A DNA stretch of 64,000 bases from Lutraria lutraria (GCA_964023205.1 OZ026847.1:9234652-9298651); one strand, 5' to 3'. Shown: positions 48,601 through 60,728, counted from the stretch's first letter. The notes: generated by a model from the sequence alone, not told the origin. Program-made: numbers and translations.

Positions 48601-51600
48601 AAATGGGTGCAAAACTCTAAATAAACAAAATGTCTCTCGAAGGCATGAATCAGTGAAACGTTGAAAACAGAAACATTTTGTACCAAGGATGCTTTGGTGT
48701 CCAATCCAATGATAAGTTGGTGCTGGTTCGCTATCTGTATCACAGTTAAGAGTAAAGCTATCAAGGCGTACAACATACAACGAGTTTTCAATTATGTTGT
48801 ACTGCATGTCGTCATTTATTTCGCTGAATGTAATATTTGGCTTCTCAGGTGGATCTGAAAACAACCATGAAATATCAAGTGCTCTAATGAAGAAATGATT
48901 ACCAATAATAAATCTTAATATCTACTAAATCGAATTAAAAAATATCATAATAATCATAAAGTAAATAAACAGGTTTACTGATATACTATGGGTTATCCTG
49001 AAGGTTGTGGACAAACTTTATCTAATATACGATAGATTCTATTTAATTATTATACTGTTTTTCATGTTAATATCACTACAATACGTAATGTAGAATCCTA
49101 AGAAAATAAACCCTAACGTGTGATTTATATACAATGTAAAAATGACGTCTCGACATCATTTTTACGCTCCCTATGATGATGTACTATATACGGTGTTGCT
49201 CCAAATACTGATGTGTTGAAACACTGGAGGAACCTGTCAATCACTTAAACGACTCATATGCTGTCTATGATTTTATTATCCTCTAAACAGAGCTTTAACA
49301 CATAATAATTATCTAGTATACAATAAAGGTCATCCATTGTTACTCGTTGGTTCATGTAAAAACACTCCTTTACTAAGAGAGCGCTAGCTTTTAAAAACTT
49401 TGTCGTTGAGTTGCCACACCTATCAACGTCCATGTTGTTTTTTTCTTCCATCAATACACTGATCATACTTATATACTAATTAGCATACAATGTATGTTTT
49501 CAACAAATCAAATGTCTTTACCAGCGTATATTTAAGATTCAAATACGTTTATATAATTGCTCATTTTTTCACTCTTTCTATAGAAGCTATTGTTACGCTC
49601 ATTGGCGTTTATTGCTTTTGTGTAAGACCGTGTGTAGTTAGTTAGTACATAATGCATTTAAAAGAAGTAATCAGTTGAGACAACATATGAAATGATAATT
49701 ACTTACATAGAACGAAAACACTGACAGACGTATGTCCTGCCTCGTATGTATCCCCAAAAGGCACTTGCATTACATGGGTTACATTACAAGTGTAATTACC
49801 ACCAGTATGGCGTGTTATGGGGGAAATATTAAGTATCTGTCCGGTTATTAAAGTTCCATTTGGTGTTATCCAGTTGTACTTCGATTCTGGATAACTGACA
49901 GCGGTACAAACTAGATCGACTGATAAGCCTTCTATTACATTTAGTTCTCCCATCACTTCATGTGTGCCTCTTGCAATGATTGGTTGATCGGGGGGAACTG
50001 TATGCAATGCAGAAAACAACATTCATTATAGATAATATTTCATTCCACACGTACTTATTAGAATGTAAACTATTGCATATTAATTGTTATATTCATTTGA
50101 TGTGGCAAACGTATGTATACGCAATACAAATCAATTAGCAAATTATGTACATGAAGTACAGATTTCAAACTTACAATACACAAGTACTGACGTCCTATTG
50201 GATTCGAGCCATTCCGAATTTGTGTTTGTTGCAGCACAGTAGATTTCAGATGAATTGTCAGCTCTAGTGAATTGTACACGTAATGTACTTTTTACAACTT
50301 TAAGATACTTGTTAGACAGCACACTGGACGTTGACACATCAGCATCAGTAAGTGTTGTATTATCCTTGTACCAACGTATTGAAGCTTCTGGATAGCCGGC
50401 TGATGTCATACACACAAATGTTGTAACCTCATTCTCGATTGTTTCAGTGTAGCTTGGCATGTTCTTGAGAACAACATGTGTGATGGGAACTAGAATAACA
50501 ATGAAGAATGCTTTTTCATAAATACTTTGTTATCAATTAATTTTCTTACACAAAAGAGAACATAGTATTTATTTATTTGCTTACAGACGCTTTTTACTAA
50601 AACAATCAATCTTTGTTCATGACCAAGGCTCATTACGAATCATGATAATTTTAAATTGTATTTAGATATATATATATATTGACCATATCAATCATATATC
50701 ATGATTTAATTTAAACTTCGGACCACAATTGTAAATGTGCTACTATATGTGTTGTACAACACTGCTAATATAGCTAAATAAATAATATTTAATATGTTAC
50801 AACAATGCACAATTTTCTGATAAACATATATTTTGTAAATCATTATTTATATGATAACCTAATTAATGTATATCCTAAAATGCTTTCATTCAACAATTAA
50901 AGCGTACCAATTTTGGAAGCTTGAAATACGTCTTTTAAATTTGGATATTGTCAACAAATCACTATTTCTCTGTCGAGCAGTGGCTTGATTGGTCTTTCAA
51001 CCCCAAATATATACTTCATTCTTAGTTTTCATTACGGTGCCCGTATAAGTGTAGTGTTAGCCATCCCGCCAAATGTAATTCAACTTATAATAAAATAGTC
51101 AATTGCTGAATTGAATGTAAAATGTAATTCCACCCCTTTGATTTAACTTGTGTCATACAATTATTGACTTTAGCTCTTCTATTCCCGTGACCGATGGATT
51201 ATCAAAGATATCAAGTGTTATGCGATAATGATAGCATTAACTTACTGTTTACAGTTATAGTAGACGAACTTTTATAACTTTTTCCAAACATGTTACGTTG
51301 GCATTTCCAGACTTCTCCATGACGTTTACGTGTCACCTTGATTATAGTGATCTGAACATCTTCATCAATACAAGTTACGTTGTATTTGGTTGTGTTAGTT
51401 AGCGGACCTGACACCCTGCAGTTAGCCTGTGGATGGTAAACATATGACGTCTGCTGGTTCCATTCAATGTAATATACTCCAGGTTCAGAATTGGAAATGT
51501 TACATGTTAATGTAGCATTGTTACCCTCACTCACTATGACATTGGTTGGATCAAATGTTAGCTTTGTTTCGTCTGTGATCGCTGTATACAAAGATAAGTC

Positions 51601-52407
51601 ACATATTTATTGGTCACTGACTGAAGATGAACTTCAAATTTTATACAATAACAATGGATCTCAAAAATGACAGATACAGATTAATCTCACTACTTTTCAA
51701 ACTTAATTCTATTTGATTTTAACACAATAAAAAGCATACATTACAAAAGTGTACAATCTATGTAAAAAAGTACTAGTATAGTTTATTCAAGAAAAAGGCA
51801 AATTTGCCTAACATTCTACATTTTTTATATTTGTACACATATATACATTGTCAATGGCATCGTTTAATATGATATATATGTAAAAACACATTGAATTATA
51901 CATTATAAACGAGTAACATATAATTTATTCATACTTAGTATAACATTTATCCAAAAAAATAATATAGGTCTTTATATTGGTTGTATATATTAATTAAATA
52001 AACAATCCAAGAAATTTGTCCATAAAATCAACAAAATAATCTCTTGTGAGAGAGGAAACAGTTTAATTGAAGAAATAAGTATTTTTTCTTTTTTCAAAAC
52101 TTTTATAAATGTAAACTGATACGTTTCTATTTTCTTTAATATTTAAAATATATCTTGATATATTTATTTGTATTGTTTGTATTAAATTAGAGTGTTCTTT
52201 TATCATAAAAATGCAAATCTTAGAGAAAAAGGAAATATAAGCCAAAGTAGTGTGTCAATGTTTAGCGTATGGTTGCTGTCATTTATTGACGTTAAGATTT
52301 ATTGTTTCGTTTATTTTGGGACTAGAAAGTCTGTCGTAGGCCTTACCTGTGCATATGCATATCGGAATGGATAATAAAACTAATTGTTGTAATGGGGTAA
52401 CCAGCAT
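42635..52407 (-). CDS. Ig receptor C: five Ig domains, FN3, membrane span, ITIM/ITSM-like tail
   Basis: Thirteen exons in coding order: 52407-52347, 51581-51246, 50489-50175, 49997-49707, 48854-48684, 48255-48115, 47961-47650, 47405-47106, 46756-46633, 46309-46182, 45954-45913, 45260-45225 and 42681-42635. All are GT-AG and in phase; the product is 767 aa. The signal peptide is 1-20 (MLVTPLQQLVLLSIPICICT). Ig1-Ig3 (21-334) are orthologous to those of A and B. Ig4 (335-438) is split over two exons and Ig5 is 439-542; neither is present in A or B. FN3 is 543-642 and the span is about 657-681. Four tail tyrosines lie in docking-type motifs: Y708 in TIYDEI (fits ITSM T-x-Y-x-x-I), Y730 in LPYAEL (canonical ITIM L-x-Y-x-x-L), Y746 in QYENF, and Y758 in TEYVNL (YxN, ITIM/ITSM-like). 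It is probably an inhibitory-type or scaffold surface receptor; the SH2 partners and ligand are inference. The Ig4 intron holds a SINE, and the last intron (42682-45224) holds repeat R2 and MITE M2. Confidence 0.85.
42820..42960. repeat. Possible retroelement fragment (ACGTTTCGACTAATAAGCC)
   Basis: The string ACGTTTCGACTAATAAGCC followed by TTCATCGGTGG resembles a motif I associate with termini of Penelope-like or related retroelements in marine invertebrates. It lies in the last intron of gene C, next to an (AAT)n microsatellite. The family assignment is from memory and weak. Confidence 0.3.
43030..44220 (+). repeat. Dispersed repeat R2, copy 2
   Basis: Aligns with 6020-7220 with scattered substitutions and small indels. 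It sits in the last intron of gene C. An 88-codon open frame in it is not shared by copy 1 and is not called. Confidence 0.75.
44390..44500 (+). repeat. Dispersed repeat R2, fragment
   Basis: GTAGCACACCGGATTAAGCT through CTACACATTATTATAGGGC matches about 6205-6305 of copy 1 and 43215-43310 of copy 2. Confidence 0.65.
44978..45152 (+). repeat. MITE-like repeat M2, copy 4, with intact inverted ends
   Basis: ACAGTTCAACCT at the left and AGGTTGAACTG at the right form inverted ends. Internally it has CTCTCTAGAGCAACAACCTC. It lies in the last intron of gene C. Confidence 0.7.
47041..47405 (-). other. Probable gene-conversion tract covering the FN3 exon of gene C
   Basis: The FN3 exon (47106-47405) and about 65 bp of the following intron match A (21469-21836) and B (34158-34525) almost perfectly. 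The rest of that intron, the transmembrane exon and the intron upstream of the FN3 exon are clearly diverged between C and A/B. A sharp-edged island of high identity around one exon is the usual footprint of gene conversion or recent ectopic exchange. Confidence 0.65.
48387..48630 (+). mobile_element. tRNA-derived SINE (family S1), copy 3
   Basis: Starts with a tRNA-like head (GCCTCCGTGGCCGAGTCGTT, B-box-like GTGGGTTCAAGACCC) and the shared body (TTTATGTGAGAAAGTAGGCA), and ends CTAAATAAACAAAA. The flanking duplication is TGTCTCTCAAAGG / TGTCTCTCGAAGG (48374-48386 and 48631-48643, one mismatch). It lies in the intron that splits the Ig4 domain of gene C. Open frames running from the Ig4a exon into it are artefacts. 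Confidence 0.9.
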
Positions 52408-53815
52408 GTCTGCAGACTGAAATGGACAATCATTACGTCAGTTATAGTTCTTATCATCGACAAGTAATTATAATATTCCAAACCATAGCCACATAATGGT
52501 CTTAGTATACATTTTTGGTTGCAACTGAACTATGCATTTTTTTCGATTGAACCTACTATTGCATAAGCATGGTCACCTTACGCCATGAAGTGTAGATCAT
52601 TAAGAAATGAGAGAAAAACAAGCTAGTTAGTTGAACAAAGTAAACAAGAGTCACTGGTTAGGACAACTGTACGTCGTTACAATTGAACTTGAGACAAATA
52701 TCGAATATAAACTGGTATGCAATCAACATTTTTCTTTTCAGTGCGATGTATCCAGACACGATACAAACTACGTCAGCGTGCATTCAAAATTACTTGATGT
52801 TCAACTACATCACAATTATCTCACGAGTATTCGCAAATATTCCCTTCTACACAGTAAAAATAAATAAAATACCAAAGAGGTAAACTATTTATTATAAAAA
52901 TCGTAGTCAGGGATATCATATCTTTATATCATGTATGTGTATGTTTGCAAAAAACGTATTAATCCGATGCGAAGAGATACATCGAGGTCTTAAATATTAT
53001 CTTCATTTAGGTCAGACATCTAAAAATACGAAGAAGACAAAAAGAAAAAAGTACACCGTCTTGTATGCTAGTCGAAACTCTATTAAGATATAACTCACTG
53101 GGTCAGCGTTGTTATTTAAACGAAACAATTTTCCACCATGTTTACGAACATTTATGATGATTCAAAATGTATGTGCAACTATTGAATGTAAAAAAATAAT
53201 TTTACCTGAAAATTAAACTTATATTCGTTCTTACCTCAAACTTGTATTAATCTACCATAATATTTAGCCAACTATCCAATTATAAACCAATCATCATTAC
53301 TGAAGTTCACTAAATTGTTATTCACAGAAACGTAGATCGTCAGTAATTTTTACAATATAGTTATTTCCACTGTGATGATTTTCAAAATCTGATAGCAAGG
53401 TATGAATAGTTTGAATAATTTGCTATTTAAACTTCTTTAAAATTAGACTCGACACTAACTGGTGTTAACTTCCTGTTTATATTCCGGTTTTTGTTTTATG
53501 ATAGTTACAAAGGGAATTGTAATATGGATATTAAATTCAGGGTATAACAGAAAATGCTTTGAAAAATAAACAACGAAGCTTTAAATAACCTGATGATTGT
53601 ATAGTACGGAAATGATCTTTAGATACTAATACATATGTATGAATAAATGTTTGTTATATCATCATGTTGTCATGTTGTTTTTATAATTCGGAATTGGTAT
53701 ATACAACTTAATAACATATTCATTTCTTATTTTATTTGATGAGCGATGAACAGTGATATCAGTTTTACTTTTACTGACTATTTTGTACATCCAGTGCTGT
53801 AAATTACTTGAAACA
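52408..53815. other. 5' flank of Ig receptor C, nothing recognised
   Basis: AT-rich. Open frames of 78 and 66 codons on the plus strand (52631, 52683) overlap in different frames and show no domain. No clear promoter element. Confidence 0.45.
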
Positions 53816-53819
53816 TTTC

Positions 53820-54176
53820 TTGAATTTGTCCCAGTTCTTTATTTGTTTGCTTTGAATTTGTCCCAGTTCGTTCTTTATTTGTTTGCTTTGAATCTGTCCC
53901 AGTTCTTTATTTGTTTGCTTTGAATTTGTCCCAGTTCTTTATTTGTTTGCTTTGAATCTGTCCCAGTTCTTTATTTGTTTGCTTTGAATTTGTCCCAGTT
54001 CTTTATTTGTTTGCTTTGAATTTGTCCCAGTTCTTTATTTGTTTGCTTTGAATCTGTCCCAGTTCTTTATTTGTTTGCTCTGAATCTGTCCCAGTTCTTT
54101 ATTTGTTTGCTTTGAATCTGTCCTAGTTCTTTATTTGTTTGCTTTGAATCTGTCCCAGTTCTTTCTTTGTTTGCAT
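53820..54176 (+). repeat. 32-bp minisatellite, 11 copies
   Basis: The unit is roughly GAATYTGTCCCAGTTCTTTA plus TTTGTTTGCTTT. Eleven copies of GTCCYAG at 32-bp spacing, with a 4-bp insertion in the second unit. Units alternate between T and C in GAATTTG/GAATCTG, the last five being GAATCTG. Non-coding. Confidence 0.97.
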
Positions 54177-55920
54177 TGTCCTGAAATCGGACAGTGTTGT
54201 TTTCCTGTTCTCATATACATATATAGAACATATTTATAGTTTATTTATTATAGTGAGAGGCATAATAAAGAAATACACAACGTTACATAATACATAAACA
54301 TTTTGCAAAAACCCAGCCTAATAGGGCTTATCAGTACATGTATCTGCATACGATGTGTAATATACGTATTGATAGATATATTGATGTTTTCTTTTCTTCG
54401 TGATCAGTACATTACTACAAATGCATGATATTATGCTGATCATCATTTACTTCATCATGGTCTAGTTATTCAAGATGATGTCATGTTTTGTTAATTTTGG
54501 TAATGCTGTGGGATATCATGGTTCATGGTAAAGCTATTTAGCGAAATTCTCAACTTTTCATCACGTAGCAGAGTGGAGTCAGCAACCACGGGTTTCTGAC
54601 GATGATTTCTCATGTATGATATCAATATCTGATTCCAGACGAGTCAGTCCATAAAGATCCCTTTCACGACTTTTTAATTAACAATAACAAAGCGGTATCT
54701 CAGTACACCGTTTTATATAGTAGAATAGTACCATTTCTTATACATCAGAGCTGAATCACTTCATATACAGCAGAGCAGTACCAGTTGCAGTACCATTTGT
54801 TATATAACAGAGCAGTACCTGGCCACTATATCTAAATACATCGACATAAGTTCGCCTGTTCGATAATAACTGTACCTACATGTCTTTTTTGAATTTAATA
54901 TGCTTGTACAGTTGCAAACATATTTTATCCCGTACGTCTTGCTACTGAAGAAAATTCTTCACTGACTGAATTTATAAAAGACTTAAAGCATATAAACAAT
55001 CGCATCATCAATAACGGGACACAATTTATATTTGATTAAATATATTTTATTCTCTGTTTGTCAAAAAATAATAATTGTGTATCAATTAAAATTTGCAACT
55101 CGAACTCACTATGTTTTTTTTCTATTTGAGCATAAGGTACATACATGTATGTATTGACACTAAACATGGGCATTCATTTCTAACTTTGACAAGTTACAGC
55201 GAAGATAATATTTGTAATACATTCAACATATACAAATAGCCATGTGAGACGTAAATTTTATATGATATCATCAGAATTACAAATAATACTTTTTATGATT
55301 TCGTTCATCTTGTTGTTTTTATGTTATTTTAATAATAATACAAATGGAGATGAACCATCCAAAACAATTCTTCTGTAAATGATTAGTTCAGGTTTATGTC
55401 TCAGTATTTAGACACAATCGTAATATAATTATTTACTTGTATTTCACATATGTACAATATAAATACAAAATGTATAATGTATGTATTTTTAAAATTGTAG
55501 TTATCAAGACAGAACAAGAAATATGCATTTACAATGTCAAGGAGAGGACATGTCTTGTTTGTTCTTCTCTAATTTAGAGTCTATAATAGTTTCGTATATG
55601 TTAACTTCCTGTTCACCTTTACAATATTTGTTTCCGTTCAATCCAAGGCCGTGTCATGGAAGTAAACAATTTAGTTTTGTCTGTTTTTACGACCGAAACA
55701 TTGTTTGTCATATGATACCATAAATTGTGGACTTTTTGCAATATACACAAACTCCCGGTTCGCATCTTTACAACGCATTTAGATCTGAAATAAATAAAAA
55801 CGTGACAATAAATGTTTAGTTTTTCAAGGTAATGTTAAAATGTACGAATATGAGCATACATTGGTGTACTAGTCGCTGTAACAACAATTAAAGGTCTGCC
55901 TAATGGTGTAATACAATAAA
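54177..55920. other. 3' flank of SREC-like receptor D
   Basis: From about 54590 this matches the 3' flank of gene E from about 59090 (for example the GACGAGTCAGTCC / GACGTGTCAGTCC region, and 55190-55720 against 59970-60520). A few decayed units of the 25-bp minisatellite are at about 54700-54830. A 66-codon plus-strand frame at 55523 has no support. Confidence 0.55.
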
Positions 55921-58695
55921 TTAAACATATTGAATATAATTTGAACTAAGAATGGGATGTTGTAGATTTCGATTATTTACATTACCCTTGTATAAATGCT
56001 CCCCTTGTTGTGCACCCAAACTAGAATACTCATGTTGATCTTTGTCTGTAGAAGTTTGAGAGTGAATCACAGAGGCAATTACACCACCACCTGGCACTGG
56101 ATCCATCCCTTCATACACAGTGCTGCTGTGACCCTCCAGTGTGTCCATTCGAAGTGAATTTTCTTGACGGATACCACCATGTTCATGTTCAATATCTGAC
56201 TCGTTTACAGTGGGACTGTTTTCATAAAATGGACCGTTTTGACTACGATATTTCGATTTGCTACCGTGCTGAAAACATTTTCTGAAAAATATCCATTCAT
56301 AATTTAGTTAACATCAGCATAAGAAGACACACATTTATTATGTTTTACGCTTAGTATAGTTGTATCTGTACAGTACCGTGAAATAGCTGATTCCAAATAG
56401 ACTTCAGGTATTAGTTTTAATTTGATTGGATAGTTTCTAATCATTTGACTCTATGGGCTTATATCAGCCGGTTAAAATACGTTGATACTAGGCGGTCATA
56501 GTTGGTAGTTATTATTAATTCATTAATCTATTGCAATAAATCACAATAAACATAACAATGTCGTAATTGGCAAAATGTCTGACGCATAGATGAATGAAAA
56601 CTAGCGAAGTACGTATAAATAGCGATCTACATCAGATCCTATTTTCCATAAGTCCCATCATAATTATGATAACATAACCTTACCGCCTCATTATATAGCA
56701 AATAACACCTATCAATGACAGGACAACAATAGTTATTCCAATTCCAGTCACAAGTCCTTTAACAAACGAACTCGATTGAAAACTTGCACTGCTCGACTGA
56801 AGTACACATCTGTCACTAGATGGCCCTTAAAAGTAAAGCTATTTGATAATAATTTAATTAATCTGATGTGGAATATAAAATAGGCTTGCACATTAAAGTG
56901 TAGTATTTGAGGTCGAAATTAATTAAAACTAGACACAAGAACTAGGGTCTCAAATTAGATGTTGTTTCTCATAACGTAATTTAAATATATGTTTGCGTTG
57001 TTTTGTATTCCGATCAGCATCACGTGTTTAAACACATATAAATGTTATTAATGAGCATGAGTACAGGTCATTGTACAATAAGTTTGATCACATACTAGTA
57101 ATTGGAATTTGGATTCTTCAAAGGTCATTGATTCTTAAGCATTAACAAAAAAGGTATATTCTAAAATTTCATAAACCTGGATAGGTTGATGACTTTTGTG
57201 TTTCTGCTGAAGTCGTTGTAGGCAATGTTGAAGGTAGGGATGTTACAATTTTACATTCACCATCCACTGCAATATATCCCTCGGCACAAACACTACACAC
57301 TATGGAATCATTTTTTTCATGACACGCAATACAGTCAGGAATATCTTGGCAAGATGTGTCGCATAAATCTCCAAACCACCCTGCCGTACATAACACACAA
57401 ACATTACTAACTGTACATCTCTCACAGTTTTGTGGACATTGTTGTGGAGCTTCTACGCATTTATTGCCTTGTAAAACGTAACCAATGTCACACTGACTGC
57501 ATGTAGCAGTCACGCCATCATTCCAGTCACACACATAACAATACGGTATCAGTGTTGTGCAGCTATGTTCGCAGGCAAGTCCATAGTATCCTGGTTTACA
57601 AGACGAACACGTCCTATAAGGGGAGCATGTCTCACAATATGAAGGACAATCTACGCAGGCGTTTCGATCGACATCTATTGCTTGGACGTATGTCCCATCA
57701 ATACATACATTACATCTTAACCAATCATCACATGATAAACAATAAGTCCTACAAGGTTTACATTCCGAAATGTTTCCGTTTTGATGACGCCAATATCCAG
57801 TCTTACACCCATCAGTACATTGTCTTAACTCACATTGTTCATTCTTACAAAGACCACAATCAAAATCACAGTAATAACCATAACGATTACTCGGACATTG
57901 GTTGCAATGTCCTGTGTTCTCATTGCATAAACCGTCTACACAGTTAACTGAACATTGTGAACTACAATATGAGTCGGGCGAATAAAATCCTGGTTTACAT
58001 GTTTCACAGGATGATTCATTGGTGCAAGTAGCACAGTTTGGAGAACAAGGTTGACATGATGATCCTGACGACCAAAAACCTTTACTGCACTCCATACAAA
58101 TAGATACTCCATTTATGGATGCGCATGATATACAGTTATCATTACATTGACTGGCTTTAGCTGAAAAGGCAGGTGAAAGTAATAATATCAACTTTTTCTT
58201 ATACATGCTCACATAACCGACAACCCTTACAATTTAGCATATCATTGAGATTAATTCATTCCAAACAATTAGAGCTCTGATAAAATATGACTGAAGACGT
58301 GAAGATCGAATATGCATTAAAGTCATACTTCATTTCATTATGTATAAACTGAAAGAGACCTATGTGGATAAGTGGTTATGGTCTCTGACTAGTTATCACT
58401 ATCTTCTCACCATTGTGAGCTCGATTCCCACCCAGGACCAAACATTATACACATTTCAGGAAGCTTATGGAAGATCGATGTTTCTACAAAGGTGATTAAA
58501 TGTTCATTTTATAATCAATGTTTAAGAATTACTTAAGAATTAAATCAAATAACCTAAGGTGCAAATCATCCGCAATGTTTTCAAAATGTTTAATTAAAGT
58601 AGAGACTTGAGAAATCGCCCCTGAAATAAAAAGCACTTACCTCCGGAAAGGGCAAATATACAAACACAGGCTACTAATATGGTCCACATATTCAT
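55921..58695 (-). CDS. SREC/MEGF-like receptor D: Cys-rich ectodomain, one membrane span, signalling-type tail
   Basis: Four exons in coding order: 58695-58641 (signal peptide, MNMWTILVACVCIFALSG), 58160-57177, 56825-56684 and 56281-55921. The product is 513 aa if the last exon runs to its stop. One 984-nt exon (about residues 19-346) codes the ectodomain, a string of furin-like and EGF/SREC-type cysteine repeats (CQPCSPNCATC, CDFDCGLC, CSQCDIGYV, CSVCAEGY), followed by a short Ser/Thr stretch. The membrane span is about 370-392 (GLVTGIGITIVVLSLIGVIC). The tail has FYENS (YxN), VYEGM (YxxM) and HEYSSL (YxxL), and ends near LYKG. Family knowledge: SREC/MEGF10-type proteins act as scavenger or engulfment receptors; that role here is inferred. 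The donor after the ectodomain (CCAG|GTTTAT) is weak. AAGG|GTAATG at 55985 could be a real donor to an exon I cannot place, so the last 20 or so residues are uncertain. Confidence 0.8.
58355..58500 (+). mobile_element. Decayed tRNA-derived SINE, different family
   Basis: A tRNA-like head (GTGGATAAGTGGTTATGG, then GTGAGCTCGATTCCCACCC) is followed by CAGGAAGCTTATGGAAGATC, like the central part of widespread bivalve SINEs. It is in the first intron of gene D. A more decayed counterpart in the first intron of gene E (about 63550-63640) suggests it predates the D/E duplication. Confidence 0.5.
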
Positions 58696-59130
58696 AATGA
58701 ATTATTTACTAGTGTTATCACAGTACCCCATTAAGCGAGAAATGATATTAATCCAATTTCAATAAGTAAATTAAAATTCTTTACAAACAATTTTGTTTAC
58801 TATTTGCTCTTCCGTGTTCAACGAACCTGTTTGATGTAGTCTTTTTTACAATATTATTGCATAATGTAAAGGTAGCCTTCGGGTAAGTATTTTGTATCTA
58901 ATTACAACTTTTAAGTAATATTTGTGATATCAAAAATAGTTGCAATCTTTATCCACGTTATATCTAGAATCAAGGAACAGTTTCAATAGTAAACTTGTTT
59001 TTGTATTGTATTTTGTTGTATTTAGAAATGTATGTGTGTTTTAACTAGATAAAACAGCACGTATCGATATAAGTGCAAACTCATCTGATATCAGACGTGT
59101 CAGTCCCTTTCACAAACTTCTTATCAGCAG
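58696..59130. other. 5' flank of SREC-like receptor D
   Basis: The sequence just upstream of the start matches the flank of gene E at about 63743-63860 (GTACCTCATTAAGCGAGAAA and similar), so a proximal promoter may be conserved between the duplicates. No TATA box was assigned. Confidence 0.5.
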
Positions 59131-59960
59131 AGTCGTACAACTTATTATACAACAGAGCAGTACCTCTTATTACATAGCAGAACAGTACCACTTATTATAC
59201 AACAGTTCAGTACTTCTTATAATACAACAGAGCAGGACCACTAATTATACAACAGTGCATTACGACTTATTGTACAACACAGCAGGACCACTTATTAAAC
59301 AACAGTGCATTACGACTTATTGTACAACAGAGCAGGACCACTTATTATACAACAGTGCATTACGACTTATTGTTCAACACAGCAGGACCACTTATTAAAT
59401 AACAGAGCAGTACTTCTAATTATACAACAGAGCAGTACCTCTTATTACATAGCAGAACAGGACCACTTATTATACAACAGTTCAGTACTTCTTATAATAC
59501 AACAGAGCAGGACCACTAATTATACAACAGTGCATTACGACTTATTGTACAACACAGCAGGACCACTTATTAAACAACAGTGCATTACGACTTATTGTAC
59601 AACAGAGCAGGACCACTTATTATACAACAGTGCATTACGACTTATTGTTCAACACAGCAGGACCACTTATTAAATAACAGAGCAGTACTTCTAATTATAC
59701 AACAGAGCAGTACCACTTATTATACAACACAGTGCATTACGACTTATTATACAACAGAGCAGTACCACTTATTATACAACAGTGCATTACGACTTATTAT
59801 ACAACGGAGCAGTACCACTTCGAAATGAACAGAGCTGTACCACTTATCATACAATAGAGCATTACTACTTCCTATACAACAGAACAGTACCACTTATTAT
59901 ACAGCAGAGTGGTACCTCTTATTATTCAACAGAGCAGTTACACAATGACATAAAACATAG
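59130..59960 (+). repeat. 25-bp minisatellite with a 275-bp higher-order repeat
   Basis: About 33 units close to ACTTATTATACAACAGAGCA GTACC, with variants (GTGCATTACG, GAGCAGGACC). A block of about 220 bp starting at 59216 recurs at 59491, exactly 275 bp (11 units) later, so groups of units were duplicated together. The 122-, 82- and 69-codon open frames with CITTYC and HLLYNS motifs are this repeat read through, not genes. Confidence 0.95.
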
Positions 59961-60728
59961 GAATTTATTTCTAAGTTTGACAAATTACTGAGATTTTACA
60001 TAATGTAATACATTCAACATAATATATACAAATTACCATATGAGACGTAAATATGATATCATCAGAATTGCGAAGAACATTTTTCATGATTTCGTACATC
60101 TTGTTGTTTTTGTACTATTTTCATAAAAACACAAATGGAGATGGACATCCGAAACAATATCTCTGTATATGTCTCAATATTTAGACACAATCATAATATA
60201 AGTAAATGTATAACACATATTTACAATCTAGATACAAAATGCAAGGTTTAAGAAGTTTTTAAACTGTAGTTATTAGAACAGAACAAGAAATATACATTCA
60301 CTATGTTACACAAAGAAAATATTTTGTTTTTATACACTAACTTGGCGTCTTTTTTTCGTATCTGTTTACTTCCCTTTCCACTAAAAAATTCAGGAGGAGT
60401 ACAAACGAAACATTTACTCATGTATCTAAATATTAATATTTCTTTCCGTACTCCAAAAACCATGTCATTGAAGTAAACAATTGTGTTTAATCTGTGTTTT
60501 CGACTGAACCATTGTTTGTCGTAATTTACCGTTAATTTGTATAGGTCTTTTACAATATACATAAATTTCCGGGTTGCATCTTTACAACGCATTTAGATCT
60601 GAAATAAGAACACGATAATAATTGTTATTTCCCTTTACATAGTACATGTGTAATGTTATATTGTAAACAATCTAGTCATAGTCATTCCAATGAATGTATA
60701 CGGAACGGGAGTATAAGCTTATATACCC
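59961..60728. other. 3' flank of SREC-like receptor E
   Basis: Duplicate of about 55180-55800. A 114-codon minus-strand frame at 60248-60592 is broken in the paralogous flank and has no domain, so I do not call it. Confidence 0.5.

Noticed and set aside
57552..57947. 131-codon plus-strand frame rich in His and Tyr
   Set aside because: Antisense of the Cys-rich ectodomain exon of receptor D; gene E shows similar antisense frames at 62582 and 62849.
59305..59991. Open frames of 122, 82 and 69 codons with repeated HLLYN / CITTYC motifs
   Set aside because: They are translations of the 25-bp minisatellite, whose unit happens to lack stops in one frame.
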